From Paramagnetospirillum kuznetsovii (GTDB taxonomy: Bacteria > Pseudomonadota > Alphaproteobacteria > Rhodospirillales > Magnetospirillaceae), in assembly GCF_003284725.1 (NCBI RefSeq), contig NZ_PGTO01000022.1, positions 1-48,821 of the forward strand: a stretch of DNA of 48,821 bases. Direction: 5' to 3'. The position numbers were made by a program, and so were the translations under genes. Under the pieces are notes generated by a model. The model searched no databases and was not told where the DNA came from. It saw nothing but the letters and a program-made list of their open reading frames with translations. Of the stretch, positions 17,850 through 27,941 are shown piece by piece; the stretch's first letter is position 1; each line of letters starts with the position of its first letter.

Positions 17850-18653
17850 TCAGCGCCCCAGATAGACTTCGATGACCTTGGAATCGGCCTGAATGGTTTC
17901 CAGCGTGCCCTCGGCCAATACCGAGCCCTCATGCAGCACGGTGACCTTGGCGCCGAGCGCGCGGACGAATTCCATGTCGTGCTCCACCACCACCAGCGAA
18001 CGCGAGCCGTCCCTGGCCAGATCCAGGATCAGTTGGGCGGTGGCCTCGGTCTCGGAATCGGTCATGCCCGCCACCGGCTCGTCCAGCAGCAGCAGCCGCT
18101 GGTCCTGCATCAGCAGCATGCCGATCTCCAGCCACTGCTTCTGGCCATGGGACAGCGCTCCGGCCAAGTGCCGCGATTTGTCGGCCAGGCCGATGCGGGC
18201 CATGGTGGCGTCGATGGTGTCGCGCTGCTCGCCGCTCAGCCAGAACATCAGGGTGGCGAAGGCGCCGCGATCGGCTTTCAGCGCCAGTTCCAGATTCTCG
18301 AACACGCTGAGATGCTCGAACACCGTCGGTTTCTGGAACTTGCGGCCAATGCCCAGATTGGCGATCTCGGACTCGTCGAGCCGGGTCAGGTCGACCTTCT
18401 CGTCGAACAGCACGTCGCCCTCGTCGGGCCGGGTCTTGCCGGTGATCACGTCCATCATGGTGGTCTTGCCCGCCCCGTTGGGGCCGACGATGGTGCGCAG
18501 CTCGCCGGGCGCCAGGATCAGCGACAGGGCGTTCAGCGCCTTGAAGCCGTCGAAGCTGACCGAGACGCCGTCCAGATAGAGGATGGAACCGGCGGCGGGA
18601 ACGCCGGGGCCATGGGGTTCGTCCACCTGGACTTCGAATTTGTCGTCAAGCAT
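17850..18653 (-). CDS. urtD: Urea ABC transporter ATPase UrtD
   Basis: The LivG-like ATPase of the urea importer, 267 residues. Walker A is GPNGAGKTTMMD, the signature LSHGQKQWLEIGM and Walker B LLLLDEPVAGMTDSE. ATG at 18653 has an AAGGAGA ribosome-binding site and overlaps the urtC stop by 8 bp. The N-terminal about 25 residues precede the usual ABC start. Confidence 0.97.
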   Translation of the reverse strand: MLDDKFEVQVDEPHGPGVPAAGSILYLDGVSVSFDGFKALNALSLILAPGELRTIVGPNGAGKTTMMDVITGKTRPDEGDVLFDEKVDLTRLDESEIANLGIGRKFQKPTVFEHLSVFENLELALKADRGAFATLMFWLSGEQRDTIDATMARIGLADKSRHLAGALSHGQKQWLEIGMLLMQDQRLLLLDEPVAGMTDSETEATAQLILDLARDGSRSLVVVEHDMEFVRALGAKVTVLHEGSVLAEGTLETIQADSKVIEVYLGR

Positions 18654-19764
18654 GGGCCTTCTCCTTGCGTCGAATCTGGCCCCACAAGCCCAGCAGCCCC
18701 TTGGGCAGCCCCAGGGTGACGGCGATGAACAGGGCGCCCAGCAGGAACAGCCACAGTTCCGGCGCCGCCCCGGTCAGCCAGGTCTTGGCACCGTTGACGG
18801 CGAAGGCGCCCAGCACGGCGCCCACCAGGGTGCCGCGCCCGCCCACCGCCACCCAGATGGCGATCTCGATGGAATTGGCGGGCGAGAATTCCGACGGATT
18901 GATGATGCCCACCTGCGGCACGTAAAGCGCTCCGGCCAGCCCAGCCAGCATGGCCGACAGGGTGAAGCCGAACAGCTTGACCCAGGTGGGGGAATAGCCG
19001 AGGAAGCGCACCCGGCTTTCGGCATCGCGGACCGCCATCATGATGCGGCCCAGCTTGGACGTGACCACGAATCGCGCCACCAGGAAGGCCAGCCCCAGCA
19101 CCAGTGCCGACAGCATGTACAGACCCAGCTTGGTGGACGGCTCCGCCAGGGGAAAGCCCAGGATGTCCTTGAAATCGGTCAGGCCGTTATTGCCGCCGAA
19201 CCCCATCTCGTTCCTGAAGAAGGCCAGCATCAGGGCATAGGTCATGGCCTGGGTGATGATGGACAGATAGACGCCGGTGATGCGGGAGCGAAAGGCCAGC
19301 CAGCCGAACACGAAGGCCAGGGCGCCCGGCACCGCCAAAGCCATCAGGGCGGCGAACCAGAAATGGTCGAAGCCCATCCAATACCAGGGCAGTTCCTTCC
19401 AGTTGAGGAAGACCATGAAATCGGGCAGGTCGGCATTGCCATAGACGCCCCGCGCCCCGATGGAGCGCATCATGAACATGCCCATGGCATAGCCGCCCAG
19501 GGCGAAGAAGGCGCCGTGGCCCAGGGACAGAACGCCGCAATAGCCCCAGACCAGATCCATGGCCAGCGCCAGGGTGGCGTAGCACAGATACTTGCCCAGC
19601 AGGGTGACCATGTAATTGGGCATGTGCAGCGCCGAGTCCGGCGGCATCGCCAGATTGAGCATCGGCACCACCACCAGGAAGGCGATGGCGCAACCGGCCA
19701 TGCCCAACCACAGGCGGCGGTCGTCGGCGGCCAGCAGACGGGCGGAGAGAGACGGCGCGTTCAT
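18646..19764 (-). CDS. urtC: Urea ABC transporter permease UrtC
   Basis: The LivM-like permease of the urea importer, 372 residues with multiple hydrophobic helices. The region GYCGVLSLGHGAFFALGGYAMGM and the EAA-like segment SRVRFLGYSPTWVKLFGFTLSAMLAGLAG are typical. It starts with an ATGA overlap at the urtB stop, so the two permeases are translationally coupled. Confidence 0.96.
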   Translation of the reverse strand: MNAPSLSARLLAADDRRLWLGMAGCAIAFLVVVPMLNLAMPPDSALHMPNYMVTLLGKYLCYATLALAMDLVWGYCGVLSLGHGAFFALGGYAMGMFMMRSIGARGVYGNADLPDFMVFLNWKELPWYWMGFDHFWFAALMALAVPGALAFVFGWLAFRSRITGVYLSIITQAMTYALMLAFFRNEMGFGGNNGLTDFKDILGFPLAEPSTKLGLYMLSALVLGLAFLVARFVVTSKLGRIMMAVRDAESRVRFLGYSPTWVKLFGFTLSAMLAGLAGALYVPQVGIINPSEFSPANSIEIAIWVAVGGRGTLVGAVLGAFAVNGAKTWLTGAAPELWLFLLGALFIAVTLGLPKGLLGLWGQIRRKEKAHA

Positions 19765-21344
19765 GATTCCACCGACCTTCCCTTAAGGGCGAACAGCCCC
19801 CTGGGACGTTTCTGAATGAACAGGATGATGACCACCAGAACCAGGATCTTGCCCAGCATGGCGCCGGCATAGGGTTCCAGCACCTTGTTGACGAGGCCCA
19901 GCGACAGGGCGCCCAACAGGGTGCCCCACAGCGAACCGACGCCGCCGAACACCACCACCATGAAGGAATCGACGATATAGCCCTGGCCCAGATTGGGGCT
20001 GACATTGCCGATCTGCGACAGCGCCACCCCCGCCATTCCGGCGATGCCCGAGCCCAGGCCGAAGGTTGCCGCGTCGATGCGGCCGGTGGGAATGCCCATG
20101 GCGGCGGCCATGGGGCGGTTCTGGGTGACGGCGCGCATATGGAGGCCGAAGCTGGACCAGCGCAGCAGCGCCGCCAGGGCCAGCAGCACCGCAAGGCAGA
20201 AGCCGATGATGATCACCCGGTTGTAGGTGAGCGTGAAGCCGCCGATCAGATCGATGCCGCCGGTCATCCAGGCGGGATTGGCCACCTCGCGGTTGCTGGC
20301 GCCGAAAATGGACCGCACCAGTTGCTGCAGCATCAGCGAGATGCCCCAGGTGGCCAGCATGGTTTCCAGCGGGCGGCCATAGAGGAAGCGGATGACGGTG
20401 CGTTCCAGACCGACGCCGATGACGAAGGTGACGACGAAGGCCACCGGCACCGCCACCGGCAGGTAGAGGCCCACATATTCGGGCGGCAGGGTGGCGCGGA
20501 ACACCTCCTGGACCACGAAGGCGGTATAGGCGCCCAGCATGATCATCTCGCCATGGGCCATGTTGATGACCCCCATGACGCCGAAGGTCACCGCCAGGCC
20601 GATGGCGGCCAGCAGCAGCACGCTGCCCAGGCTGAGACCCTGGAAGATATTGGCGCCGACCGACACCCAGACCAGCCGGGAATTGATGGCGCCGACCGCC
20701 TTGTCGGCGGCGGCCTTGACCTCGGGGTCGCTCTCGGTCTCCAGCATGTGCTGCAGCTGCCCGCGCACCATGGGATCGGAGGAGTCCCTCAAAGCCTGGA
20801 TGGCGGCCTTACGCCGCTCCGGGTCGGCATCGGCCAGATCCAGATTGGCGAGGGCGAGGCTCAGCATGCGCTTGACCTCGGGCAAGGTCTCGGTCTCCAG
20901 CGCCCGGCGCACCATGGCGGCGGATTCGGGGGTGGGCGAGGCGATCACCGATTCGGCGGCGCGTTTGCGCAGCTCGGGATCGGGGCTGAACAGACCCAGC
21001 CGTCCCACCGCCCCGCGCAGCACGCCGCGCAGGCGGTTGTTGACGGTAATGGGAGAGGCATCGGCGCTGGAGGCGGCGGCCTGGGTGATGGCGTCGCGAT
21101 AGGCGCCGCCCTGCTCCATCACGATGGTCCCGTCGCCCGCCGCATGCAGGCGGCCATCGGCCAGGGCTTCCAGGATGACGGCGGCGCGGCCGTCGCCCAG
21201 GGCGGACAGAGCTTCGGCGGCGGCGATCTTGTCGGCGAAATTATCGGCGTTCAGCGCACGCACCGCGTCCGAGAATTCGTCGGCATGGGCAGGTGCCCAG
21301 GCCAGCAGCGCCAACAGGACAAGGAGCAGTCGGAAGGCTTTCAA
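19761..21344 (-). CDS. urtB: Urea ABC transporter permease UrtB
   Basis: The LivH-like permease of the urea importer. At 527 residues it is the long proteobacterial form: a signal peptide (about 1-21, ending AHA), then about 200 residues of periplasmic HEAT-like helical repeats (RRKAAIQALRDSSDPMVRG), then the permease domain from about residue 230 (LGSVLLLAAIGLAVTFG). The extra domain is usual for UrtB of this group; its role is not well defined. The gap from urtA (136 bp) carries palindromic repeats. Confidence 0.96.
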   Translation of the reverse strand: MKAFRLLLVLLALLAWAPAHADEFSDAVRALNADNFADKIAAAEALSALGDGRAAVILEALADGRLHAAGDGTIVMEQGGAYRDAITQAAASSADASPITVNNRLRGVLRGAVGRLGLFSPDPELRKRAAESVIASPTPESAAMVRRALETETLPEVKRMLSLALANLDLADADPERRKAAIQALRDSSDPMVRGQLQHMLETESDPEVKAAADKAVGAINSRLVWVSVGANIFQGLSLGSVLLLAAIGLAVTFGVMGVINMAHGEMIMLGAYTAFVVQEVFRATLPPEYVGLYLPVAVPVAFVVTFVIGVGLERTVIRFLYGRPLETMLATWGISLMLQQLVRSIFGASNREVANPAWMTGGIDLIGGFTLTYNRVIIIGFCLAVLLALAALLRWSSFGLHMRAVTQNRPMAAAMGIPTGRIDAATFGLGSGIAGMAGVALSQIGNVSPNLGQGYIVDSFMVVVFGGVGSLWGTLLGALSLGLVNKVLEPYAGAMLGKILVLVVIILFIQKRPRGLFALKGRSVES

Positions 21345-21390
21345 GGGGCAAACTCCCGAGGGACGAATTTCTCTTAATACCCCCCTCCTC

Positions 21391-21463
21391 CGTCACCCCC
21401 GCGAAAGCGGGGGTCCATGGTGCATGGGGCTGCCATGGATTCCCGCTTTCGCGGGAATGACGG
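21391..21463. repeat. Back-to-back REP-like palindromes between urtA and urtB
   Basis: Two inverted copies of the CCCGCGAAAGCGGG unit (21391-21420 and 21433-21463) flank a 12-bp centre. Each folds as a hairpin, and the two can pair together through GTCA/TGAC and CCATGG ends. The unit matches the one at 11290-11317. Located after the binding-protein gene, it could protect urtA mRNA and reduce read-through into the permease genes, as known for other binding-protein operons. Confidence 0.8.
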
Positions 21464-21480
21464 GAAGCAAGTGGGACAGG

Positions 21481-22761
21481 CTACATCTTGAACTTGGGCT
21501 CGGCGCAGTTGCCGCAGACCCAGGGATAGGTCCAGTCGGCCTTCAGCTTGGCGCTTTCCGGGATGTAGGGGCTCCAGGCGTCGGCCTTGATGACGTCCTT
21601 GCTCTTCCACACGGTCTGCATCTGGCCGTTGGCCTGGATCTCGCCGATCAGGACGGGCTTGGACAGGTGATGGTTGGTGTTCATCACGGCGGTACCGCCG
21701 GTCAGATTCTTCACCTTCTGGCCGTACATGGCCTGGCGCACCGCGTCCACATTGGTGGTGCCTGCCTGCTGGACGGCCTGGGTCCACATCTTGAAGCCGA
21801 TATAGGTGGCTTCCATGGGATCGTTGGTCACCCGCTTCGGATTCTTGATGAAGGTCTTCCACTGGGCGATGAAGGCGTCGTTCTCGGGCGCCTTGACGGA
21901 CTGGAAGTAATTCCAGGCGGCCAGATGGCCCACCAGATTCTTGGTGTCGATACCGGCCAGCTCTTCCTCGCCCACCGAGAAGGCGACGACGGGGATCTGA
22001 TCGGCCTTGATGCCCTGGTTGGCCAGTTCCTTGTAGAACGGCACGTTGGCGTCGCCGTTGATGGTGGACACCACGGCGGTCTTCTTGCCGGCGGCGCCGA
22101 ACTTCTTGATGTCGGCGACGATGGTCTGCCAGTCGTTATGACCGAACGGGGTGTAGTTGATCATGATGTCCTCGGCCTTGACGCCCTTGGACTTCAGATA
22201 GGCTTCGAGAATCTTGTTGGTGGTGCGGGGATAGACATAGTCGGTGCCAGCCAGAACCCAGCGCTTCACCTCGCCGCCGTCCTTGCTCATCAGGTAGTCC
22301 ACCGCCGGGATGGCTTGCTGATTGGGCGCGGCGCCGGTGTAGAACACATTGCGCGAGCTTTCCTCGCCCTCGTACTGCACCGGATAGAACAGCAGGCCGT
22401 TCAACTGCTCGAACACCGGCAGCACCGACTTGCGCGACACCGAGGTCCAGCAGCCGAACACCGCCGCGACCTTTTCCTTTTCCAGCAGTTCGCGCGCCTT
22501 TTCGGCGAACAGCGGCCAGTTCGAGGCGGGATCGACCACCACGGCCTCCACCTTCTTGCCCAGCAGGCCGCCATGCTTGTTGATGTCGTCGACCATCATC
22601 AGGACGGTGTCCTTCAAGGTGGTCTCGGAAATGGCCATGGTGCCCGACAGCGAGTGCAGGACGCCGACCTTGATGGTGTCATCGGCGGCATTTGCCGCCG
22701 TGAAGGGCAGAAGCGAGGCGGCGGCCAGCAGACCGGCGCCGAGGGCCCGAACGAATTTCAT
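21481..22761 (-). CDS. urtA: Urea-binding periplasmic protein UrtA
   Basis: The periplasmic receptor of the urea importer, 426 residues. A signal peptide is predicted at 1-26 (cut after ANA). The mature part starts [17 protein letters not shown], followed by [15 protein letters not shown] and YTGAAPNQQ, all hallmarks of UrtA/FmdD-type receptors in the Leu/Ile/Val-binding superfamily. ATG at 22761 has a GGGAGA ribosome-binding site. It is the first gene of the urea block and has a sigma-54-type promoter. Confidence 0.98.
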   Translation of the reverse strand: MKFVRALGAGLLAAASLLPFTAANAADDTIKVGVLHSLSGTMAISETTLKDTVLMMVDDINKHGGLLGKKVEAVVVDPASNWPLFAEKARELLEKEKVAAVFGCWTSVSRKSVLPVFEQLNGLLFYPVQYEGEESSRNVFYTGAAPNQQAIPAVDYLMSKDGGEVKRWVLAGTDYVYPRTTNKILEAYLKSKGVKAEDIMINYTPFGHNDWQTIVADIKKFGAAGKKTAVVSTINGDANVPFYKELANQGIKADQIPVVAFSVGEEELAGIDTKNLVGHLAAWNYFQSVKAPENDAFIAQWKTFIKNPKRVTNDPMEATYIGFKMWTQAVQQAGTTNVDAVRQAMYGQKVKNLTGGTAVMNTNHHLSKPVLIGEIQANGQMQTVWKSKDVIKADAWSPYIPESAKLKADWTYPWVCGNCAEPKFKM

Positions 22762-22802
22762 GTGCTGTCTCCCGTGCGAGACGTTGACGATGCCGGGAGT
22801 AA

Positions 22803-22819
22803 GGCAAGGATCGGGCCAA
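22803..22819 (-). promoter_or_regulatory. Predicted sigma-54 (RpoN) promoter of urtA
   Basis: On the minus strand the sequence TTGGCCCGATCCTTGCC matches the RpoN consensus YTGGCACGrNNNTTGCW: TGGC and TTGC have exactly 7 bases between them. Only one conserved base differs (C for A). Transcription would begin about 30 bases before the urtA ATG. This implies nitrogen control by an NtrC-type activator, which is the known pattern for urea uptake and urease genes in many proteobacteria. Confidence 0.7.
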
Positions 22820-23228
22820 CAGGGCTATGTTGTTATTTTTCAATACGTTAGCGGAACTTTCATCAAATAGCCCGCCGAATCAGCGCATTAAATAATCACC
22901 GCAACACTGTCGCCGCCTAAAAACTAATCATTCGCATATTTCGCTATGCTAGCGCGCAGACCACAACAACGCACGTGCAGCAAAAAATCATTTGTCGGCA
23001 ATGCGATGCGATCAACACCACCACAACGTCGGAACAAATATATCAATGCCTAGTTTTTAGGCCATTAACCCGACACAGACTATTGCTTTACTTGCCATTA
23101 CATAAAACATAATCGACCGGACACTGCCATTTACGGCAGCCGGGTGCAAGAACGTGCAGGCTGTGACCGGCAGACTATACGTCGGCTGTGTTTCTGGTAT
23201 TTTTCCAAGGCAACAAAAAAAGAGCGTC
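22820..23228. promoter_or_regulatory. AT-rich divergent control region between urtA and the response regulator
   Basis: This gap is clearly more AT-rich than its surroundings and holds no gene. A 12-bp inverted repeat GCCTAAAAACTA (22915-22926) and TAGTTTTTAGGC (23051-23062) lies 125 bp apart; the second arm is also a local palindrome, GCCTA-N5-TAGGC (23048-23062). ACGTGCAG occurs at 22973-22980 and 23152-23159, the latter in a direct repeat GTGCAAGAAC-GTGCAGGCTG of 10-bp period. These are plausible sites for the adjacent OmpR-type regulator and for enhancer-binding activators. No good -35/-10 for the regulator gene was found. Confidence 0.5.
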
Positions 23229-23930
23229 ATGTCGCAACAGCCGCAAATCCTGGTGGTCGATGACGATGAGGCGGTCAGGGGCATCATCGCCGCCTGTGCC
23301 GCCAAGGCCGGATATCGCGTGGCCCAGTCAGAGGATGCCGCCGGTCTGCGGGCTTGGCTGGATCATGGCGGCATCGACTTGATCCTGCTGGACGTCACCT
23401 TGCCCGACGGCAACGGATTTGCCCTGGCCCGCGACCTCCGCGCCAGATACGACGTGGGCATCATCATGGTGACCGAGAAGGGCGCCCCCGACGAACGCGC
23501 CCTGGGGCTCGAGATCGGCGCCGACGATTATCTGGCCAAGCCGGTCTATCCCCGCGAATTGCTGGCGCGCATCAAGAACGTGCTGGAGCGCCGCGCCGGA
23601 TCCAGACCGCAGGCGGACGGCCACCGACTTGATTTCGCCGATTGGACCATGGATGGGCGTGAGCGGGTGGTGGCCGACCGCCACGGCCGCGCCCTCGACC
23701 TGACTCCGGCGGAATTCGATCTGCTGTCCATCCTGGTGGAGCGGGCCGGACGCATGCAGAGCCGCGACCAATTGATGGAGGCGCTGGGCTCGGCCGAAAC
23801 GGAGGCTGGACCGCGCAGCGTCGACATCCTGATCAGCCGCCTGCGCAAGAAGTTGCTTGATCCCGCGCTGATCGAGACCTGTCGCGGCCACGGCTATCGC
23901 TTCACCGCCAAGATCACGCGCGCGACCTGA
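23229..23930 (+). CDS. OmpR/TorR-type response regulator
   Basis: A 233-residue two-component regulator. The receiver domain has the acidic pocket VVDDDEA, phospho-acceptor D55 in [11 protein letters not shown], and the switch lysine in [15 protein letters not shown]-terminal winged-helix DNA-binding domain follows ([44 protein letters not shown]). Overall it resembles TorR. I chose ATG at 23229 ([13 protein letters not shown]); the frame opens upstream at 23154. It diverges from urtA across a 467-bp control region and converges on the hybrid kinase with a 17-bp 3' overlap. I infer that it is the cognate regulator of that kinase. Confidence 0.93.
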   Translation: MSQQPQILVVDDDEAVRGIIAACAAKAGYRVAQSEDAAGLRAWLDHGGIDLILLDVTLPDGNGFALARDLRARYDVGIIMVTEKGAPDERALGLEIGADDYLAKPVYPRELLARIKNVLERRAGSRPQADGHRLDFADWTMDGRERVVADRHGRALDLTPAEFDLLSILVERAGRMQSRDQLMEALGSAETEAGPRSVDILISRLRKKLLDPALIETCRGHGYRFTAKITRAT

Positions 23931-26634
23931 TCCACGCCTTCAAGGCGGCCAGCCCGATTTCGGCGGCGCCATCCATCGAAGCCGCCAGGGACGTCGCCCG
24001 CGCCGGATCACCGGCACGGATCTCGCCTTCCACCGCCTTCGCCAGCGCCCGCAGCGCCGCCATGCCATTGGAACCGGCACTGCCCGCCAATCGGTGGGCG
24101 GCGTCGGCGGTCTCCTCGTCGCGTTTCTCGGCGATGGCACGATGCAGACGCTGCAATCCCGCCAGCACCGCCGCCTCGGCGACCATGGACAGGCGCTCCA
24201 ATTCCTCCAGGCCGAGCGCCTCTTCCAATTCCTCGAGCAGCCGAAGATTGAGGGGGCCATCGGGCTCGGACTCGGCCTGGACCGCCGTGACGGAAGCCGC
24301 GCCCGACCGAACGGCGGCCAGGACTTGGTGCAGGCGGCGGGGATCGATGGGCTTGGCGACCACGTCCAGCATACCCGCCTCGACGCAAGCCGCCATGTCA
24401 TCGCGCATCAGATTGGCGGTAACCGCCACCACCGGCAACCGGCCACCTCGGCCCGCCACCACGTCGCGCATGCGCCGTGTCGCCTCGAAGCCGTCCATGC
24501 CGGGCAGCCGGATATCCACCAGCGCCACGTCGAAATCCTCGTCGCCCACGGCGGCGATGGCCTCGGCGCCATTCTTGGCGGTCACGACCCGATGCCCGGC
24601 CCGCAGCAGCAGCCCGGCCAGCACCTGCCGATTGACCTCCTCGTCCTCGACCATCAGCACCGACAGCGGCGGCACCGGCTCCAACTCGTCGCCCGGCGGT
24701 CCGGGCTGACCGGCGGCGGCCTCCGAACGGACGAAGTCCAGCAGCACGGTGAAGCAGCTTCCCACCCCCACTTCGCTTTCCACCGTGATGGCGCCGCCCA
24801 TGCCATCCACGAGGCGCTTGCAGATGGACAGGCCGAGCCCGGCACCGCCATAGCGCCGCGAAATGGAGGCATCCAGTTGGGCGAAGGGCTCGAACAATCC
24901 TTCGACGGCGTCGGGCGCGATGCCGATGCCGCTGTCGGTCACCTGGAACCGCAGGCGAACCCGGCCGCCATCGGTCTCCACCACCGTCACCGCGATGGCG
25001 ATGCCACCTTGCTCGGAGAACTTGATGGCATTGCCCAGCAGGTTGAGGAGGACTTGCCGCAGCCGGGCCGGATCGCCCACCAGTTCGCCCGGCACATCCT
25101 CGCCGACGCGGCCGTGCAGTTGCAAGCCCTTGGCGTCGGCGGGAACCCGCATCAGGGAGACGAGGCTGTGGACCAGCTCCGCCGGGTTGAAGGCGCGCTG
25201 ATCGAACGCCACCTCGCCCGCATCCACCCGCGACATGTCCAGAATGTCCGACAGCAGCACGGTCAGGGTCTCGCCCGACTGGCGGACGGTGCCAAGCCAG
25301 GCCATGGCCTGATCGTCGCCGGACACCCTGTCCTTCAGCAGTTCGGTCATGCCGATGATGCCGTTCATGGGGGTGCGCAGCTCGTGGCTCATCATGGCGA
25401 GGAACTCGGTCTTGGCCTTGGTGGCCGCCTCGGCGTGCTCCTTGGCGTCCCGCAGTTCCTGGGTGCGCTCGGCGACCTTGCGCTCCAGGCCCCGGTGGTA
25501 GGTGTGCAGTTCCAACGCCATGTCGTTGAAGGCGCTGGCCAGTTCGGCGATTTCCTGACTGCCCTCAACCATCACCGGCTCGTCGAACGCGCCCTTGGAC
25601 AAGGTCCGGGTCGCCAATCCCAATTCGTGCAGCGGCCCGGTGATGGCGCGCGACATGAAGGTGGCCATCACCAAGCCGCAGATGGCGACGATGCCCGCGA
25701 TCCAAAGCCCCATGACGCGCAACCGCGCAACGCTGGCCAGGGTCTCGGACACATCCATCTTGACCACCACGCCCCAGCGGAAGCTGGGAATATAACGCCA
25801 CGCCGCCAGCACCGTCTCGCCCCGGTAATCCTCCGCCAAGCCGACACCGCGCTCGCCGCGCAGCGCCCGGTCGAACAAACGGCCCAGCGGATCTGATTCC
25901 GACAACTGGCGCTCGGGAGCCAGGGCCTGGGCGTGGCGCACCGGTCCATAGAGGGCGATGCGCCCGCCGCCCAACCGACCGCCCGCCAGGGTCTCGCCGG
26001 TCCGGCCCAGACCGGCGTAATCGGCCAGGATGTCGGTGATGGCGGCGGGATCGATCTCCATGACCACGACGCCGATCAGGCTGCCACCATTCAGGATGGG
26101 CGACGCCACGAAGGCGGCGGGCTGGCCATAGGGCGCCGAGGGCGCGAAATCGGACATCTCGCTTTCCAGCAAGGTGCGGGCGCGGTCGAACACACTGGCC
26201 AGCAGCGAGCCGCGCAACGACCCGCTCAGCAGATTGGTGCCGCTGGCCGGTCCGGCGGTGGAGGCGAAGGCCACGTCGCCCCCGGCGGTGACCAGCATCA
26301 GATTGCGGGCGCCATAGGTATCGGCGAAACGCGACAAGATGGGCCGGAAGCGGTCCTGCGCGGCGGTGCGCGAGGCCGGGGGCGACAACGCCGTCATGGC
26401 CTCCACCACGGTGGGGATATAGGCCAGCAGGGAGATCTCGCGCAGCCTTTCCTGCGCCAAGGCCTCGATGCGCGCCGTCTTTTGGTCGGCCAGCGAGGCC
26501 ACATTGTGGCGGATCTCGTCTTCCAGCGCCCGCTCCGACACGCTGAAATAGGCCCAGACCACCATCAGCAGCGGCAAGACCCCCAACAGCAGATAACCGG
26601 CCGCGATCTCCACCGCCAAGCCCATGCGCTTCAT
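23914..26634 (-). CDS. Tripartite hybrid sensor histidine kinase (TorS-like)
   Basis: A 906-residue inner-membrane sensor kinase. Order: TM helix (about 8-30), periplasmic Cache-like sensor (about 35-305, with [16 protein letters not shown]), second TM (about 312-334), HAMP ([12 protein letters not shown]), coiled coil, HisKA with H417 in [11 protein letters not shown], HATPase ([23 protein letters not shown]), receiver with D707 in [14 protein letters not shown], and HPt with H847 in [11 protein letters not shown]. This is the H-D-H phosphorelay layout of TorS/EvgS-type kinases. The ATG at 26634 overlaps the stop of the UrtA-like gene (ATGA), so the sensor and binding protein are made together. 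The final phosphate acceptor is probably the adjacent OmpR-type regulator. Confidence 0.95.
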   Translation of the reverse strand: MKRMGLAVEIAAGYLLLGVLPLLMVVWAYFSVSERALEDEIRHNVASLADQKTARIEALAQERLREISLLAYIPTVVEAMTALSPPASRTAAQDRFRPILSRFADTYGARNLMLVTAGGDVAFASTAGPASGTNLLSGSLRGSLLASVFDRARTLLESEMSDFAPSAPYGQPAAFVASPILNGGSLIGVVVMEIDPAAITDILADYAGLGRTGETLAGGRLGGGRIALYGPVRHAQALAPERQLSESDPLGRLFDRALRGERGVGLAEDYRGETVLAAWRYIPSFRWGVVVKMDVSETLASVARLRVMGLWIAGIVAICGLVMATFMSRAITGPLHELGLATRTLSKGAFDEPVMVEGSQEIAELASAFNDMALELHTYHRGLERKVAERTQELRDAKEHAEAATKAKTEFLAMMSHELRTPMNGIIGMTELLKDRVSGDDQAMAWLGTVRQSGETLTVLLSDILDMSRVDAGEVAFDQRAFNPAELVHSLVSLMRVPADAKGLQLHGRVGEDVPGELVGDPARLRQVLLNLLGNAIKFSEQGGIAIAVTVVETDGGRVRLRFQVTDSGIGIAPDAVEGLFEPFAQLDASISRRYGGAGLGLSICKRLVDGMGGAITVESEVGVGSCFTVLLDFVRSEAAAGQPGPPGDELEPVPPLSVLMVEDEEVNRQVLAGLLLRAGHRVVTAKNGAEAIAAVGDEDFDVALVDIRLPGMDGFEATRRMRDVVAGRGGRLPVVAVTANLMRDDMAACVEAGMLDVVAKPIDPRRLHQVLAAVRSGAASVTAVQAESEPDGPLNLRLLEELEEALGLEELERLSMVAEAAVLAGLQRLHRAIAEKRDEETADAAHRLAGSAGSNGMAALRALAKAVEGEIRAGDPARATSLAASMDGAAEIGLAALKAWIRSRA

Positions 26635-27923
26635 GGCCGCGCCACCCGGGCGGGGGCCGCCCAATTACCGTCCCAACCGCTGTAGAGCCGGTCGAGAAAG
26701 CTGATCCACTCGCCCTTGGGCAGGAAGGACGGATACGGCACCGGACGGACCGGCCGCTGGGAATCCCACAGAATCTCGAAATTGCCATCGGCCCGGATGC
26801 GGCCGATGCGCACCGTCTTCCAGGTATGCTGGGTCACCGGATCGATGGTGACGGTGCCGCCCGGCGCCGCCATGCTCTGGCCCTTGATGGTGGCGCGGAA
26901 GTCGCGGAACTCGGCCGAGCCCGCCTCTTCCACCGCCTTGGCCCACAGCATGACGCCGAAATACGCGGCCTCCATGGGGGCGGTGGTGACATAGCCCTCG
27001 CCGTAACGAGCCTTGAAGCCCGACACGAAGTCGCGGTTCTCATCGGTATCGACGCTTTGGAAATAGTTGCGGGCGGCATAATCGCCGACCAGCATTTCGG
27101 CGCCCATGGCCTTGACCTCGGCCTCGGCGATGGAAAAGCTCATGACCGGAATCCGGTCGGGATGAATCCCGGCATCGCGCAACGCCCGGAAGAAGCCCAG
27201 ATTGGAATCACCGTTGATGGTGTTGAAGATAACGTCGGGCCTGGCCCGCTTGATCTGGTCAACGATGGCCGTGAAATCCTGGTCGCCCAGGACGGCATAG
27301 GCCTCGCCCACCACCTGGCCCTGCAAGGCGGCCACCTGGGCGGCGATGATCTTGTTGGCGGTGCGCGGAAACACGTAGTCGGAGCCCACCAGGAACAGGC
27401 GGCGCCCCAGATGGTCGAGGCTCCATTTGATGGCGGGAATGATCTGCTGGTTGGGAGCGGCGCCGGTATAGACGATGTTGGGCGACTGCTCCAAACCCTC
27501 GTACTGCACCGGATAGAACAGTACCGCGTCATGGCGTTCGAATACCGGCTTGACGGTGCGGCGGCAGGCCGAAGTCCAGCAGCCGAACACCGCCGACACC
27601 TTGTCGGCGACGATCAGGCGCTCGGCGGCGGCGGCGAAGACGGACCAGTCGGACTTGCCATCCACCACCACCGCGTCCACCTTGCGGCCCAGCACGCCGC
27701 CCCGCCGGTTCAACTCCTCGATGGCGTATAAGGTGGCGTCGGCGACGGTGCGTTCCGACACCGCCATGGTGCCCGACAAGGAATGCAAAACCCCCACCTT
27801 GATGGGGCGCGTCTTGGATTGGCTGGGCCAGGCGGCAATGGCGGCGTAGATGGCGGCCCAACTGATACCCGCCAGCACGATGGCCGCCACGAAGTTCCGC
27901 TTGCGCTTGCCTGTATCCGCCAA
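26631..27923 (-). CDS. UrtA-like periplasmic binding protein, probable sensor partner of the hybrid kinase
   Basis: A 430-residue protein strongly like Urt[48 protein letters not shown] and NYFQSV are shared with the urtA product in this window. It likely binds urea or a short amide. The N-terminus ([17 protein letters not shown]...) is a positively charged region plus one hydrophobic helix with no clear signal-peptidase site, so it may be membrane-tethered. No permease or ATPase accompanies it. It is coupled by ATGA to the hybrid kinase, the same logic as TorT with TorS. The start is TTG at 27923 with a GGAG ribosome-binding site; thiD ends 18 bp upstream. Confidence 0.92.
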   Translation of the reverse strand: MADTGKRKRNFVAAIVLAGISWAAIYAAIAAWPSQSKTRPIKVGVLHSLSGTMAVSERTVADATLYAIEELNRRGGVLGRKVDAVVVDGKSDWSVFAAAAERLIVADKVSAVFGCWTSACRRTVKPVFERHDAVLFYPVQYEGLEQSPNIVYTGAAPNQQIIPAIKWSLDHLGRRLFLVGSDYVFPRTANKIIAAQVAALQGQVVGEAYAVLGDQDFTAIVDQIKRARPDVIFNTINGDSNLGFFRALRDAGIHPDRIPVMSFSIAEAEVKAMGAEMLVGDYAARNYFQSVDTDENRDFVSGFKARYGEGYVTTAPMEAAYFGVMLWAKAVEEAGSAEFRDFRATIKGQSMAAPGGTVTIDPVTQHTWKTVRIGRIRADGNFEILWDSQRPVRPVPYPSFLPKGEWISFLDRLYSGWDGNWAAPARVARP

Positions 27924-27941
27924 GGGTTCGCTCCGACTGTC

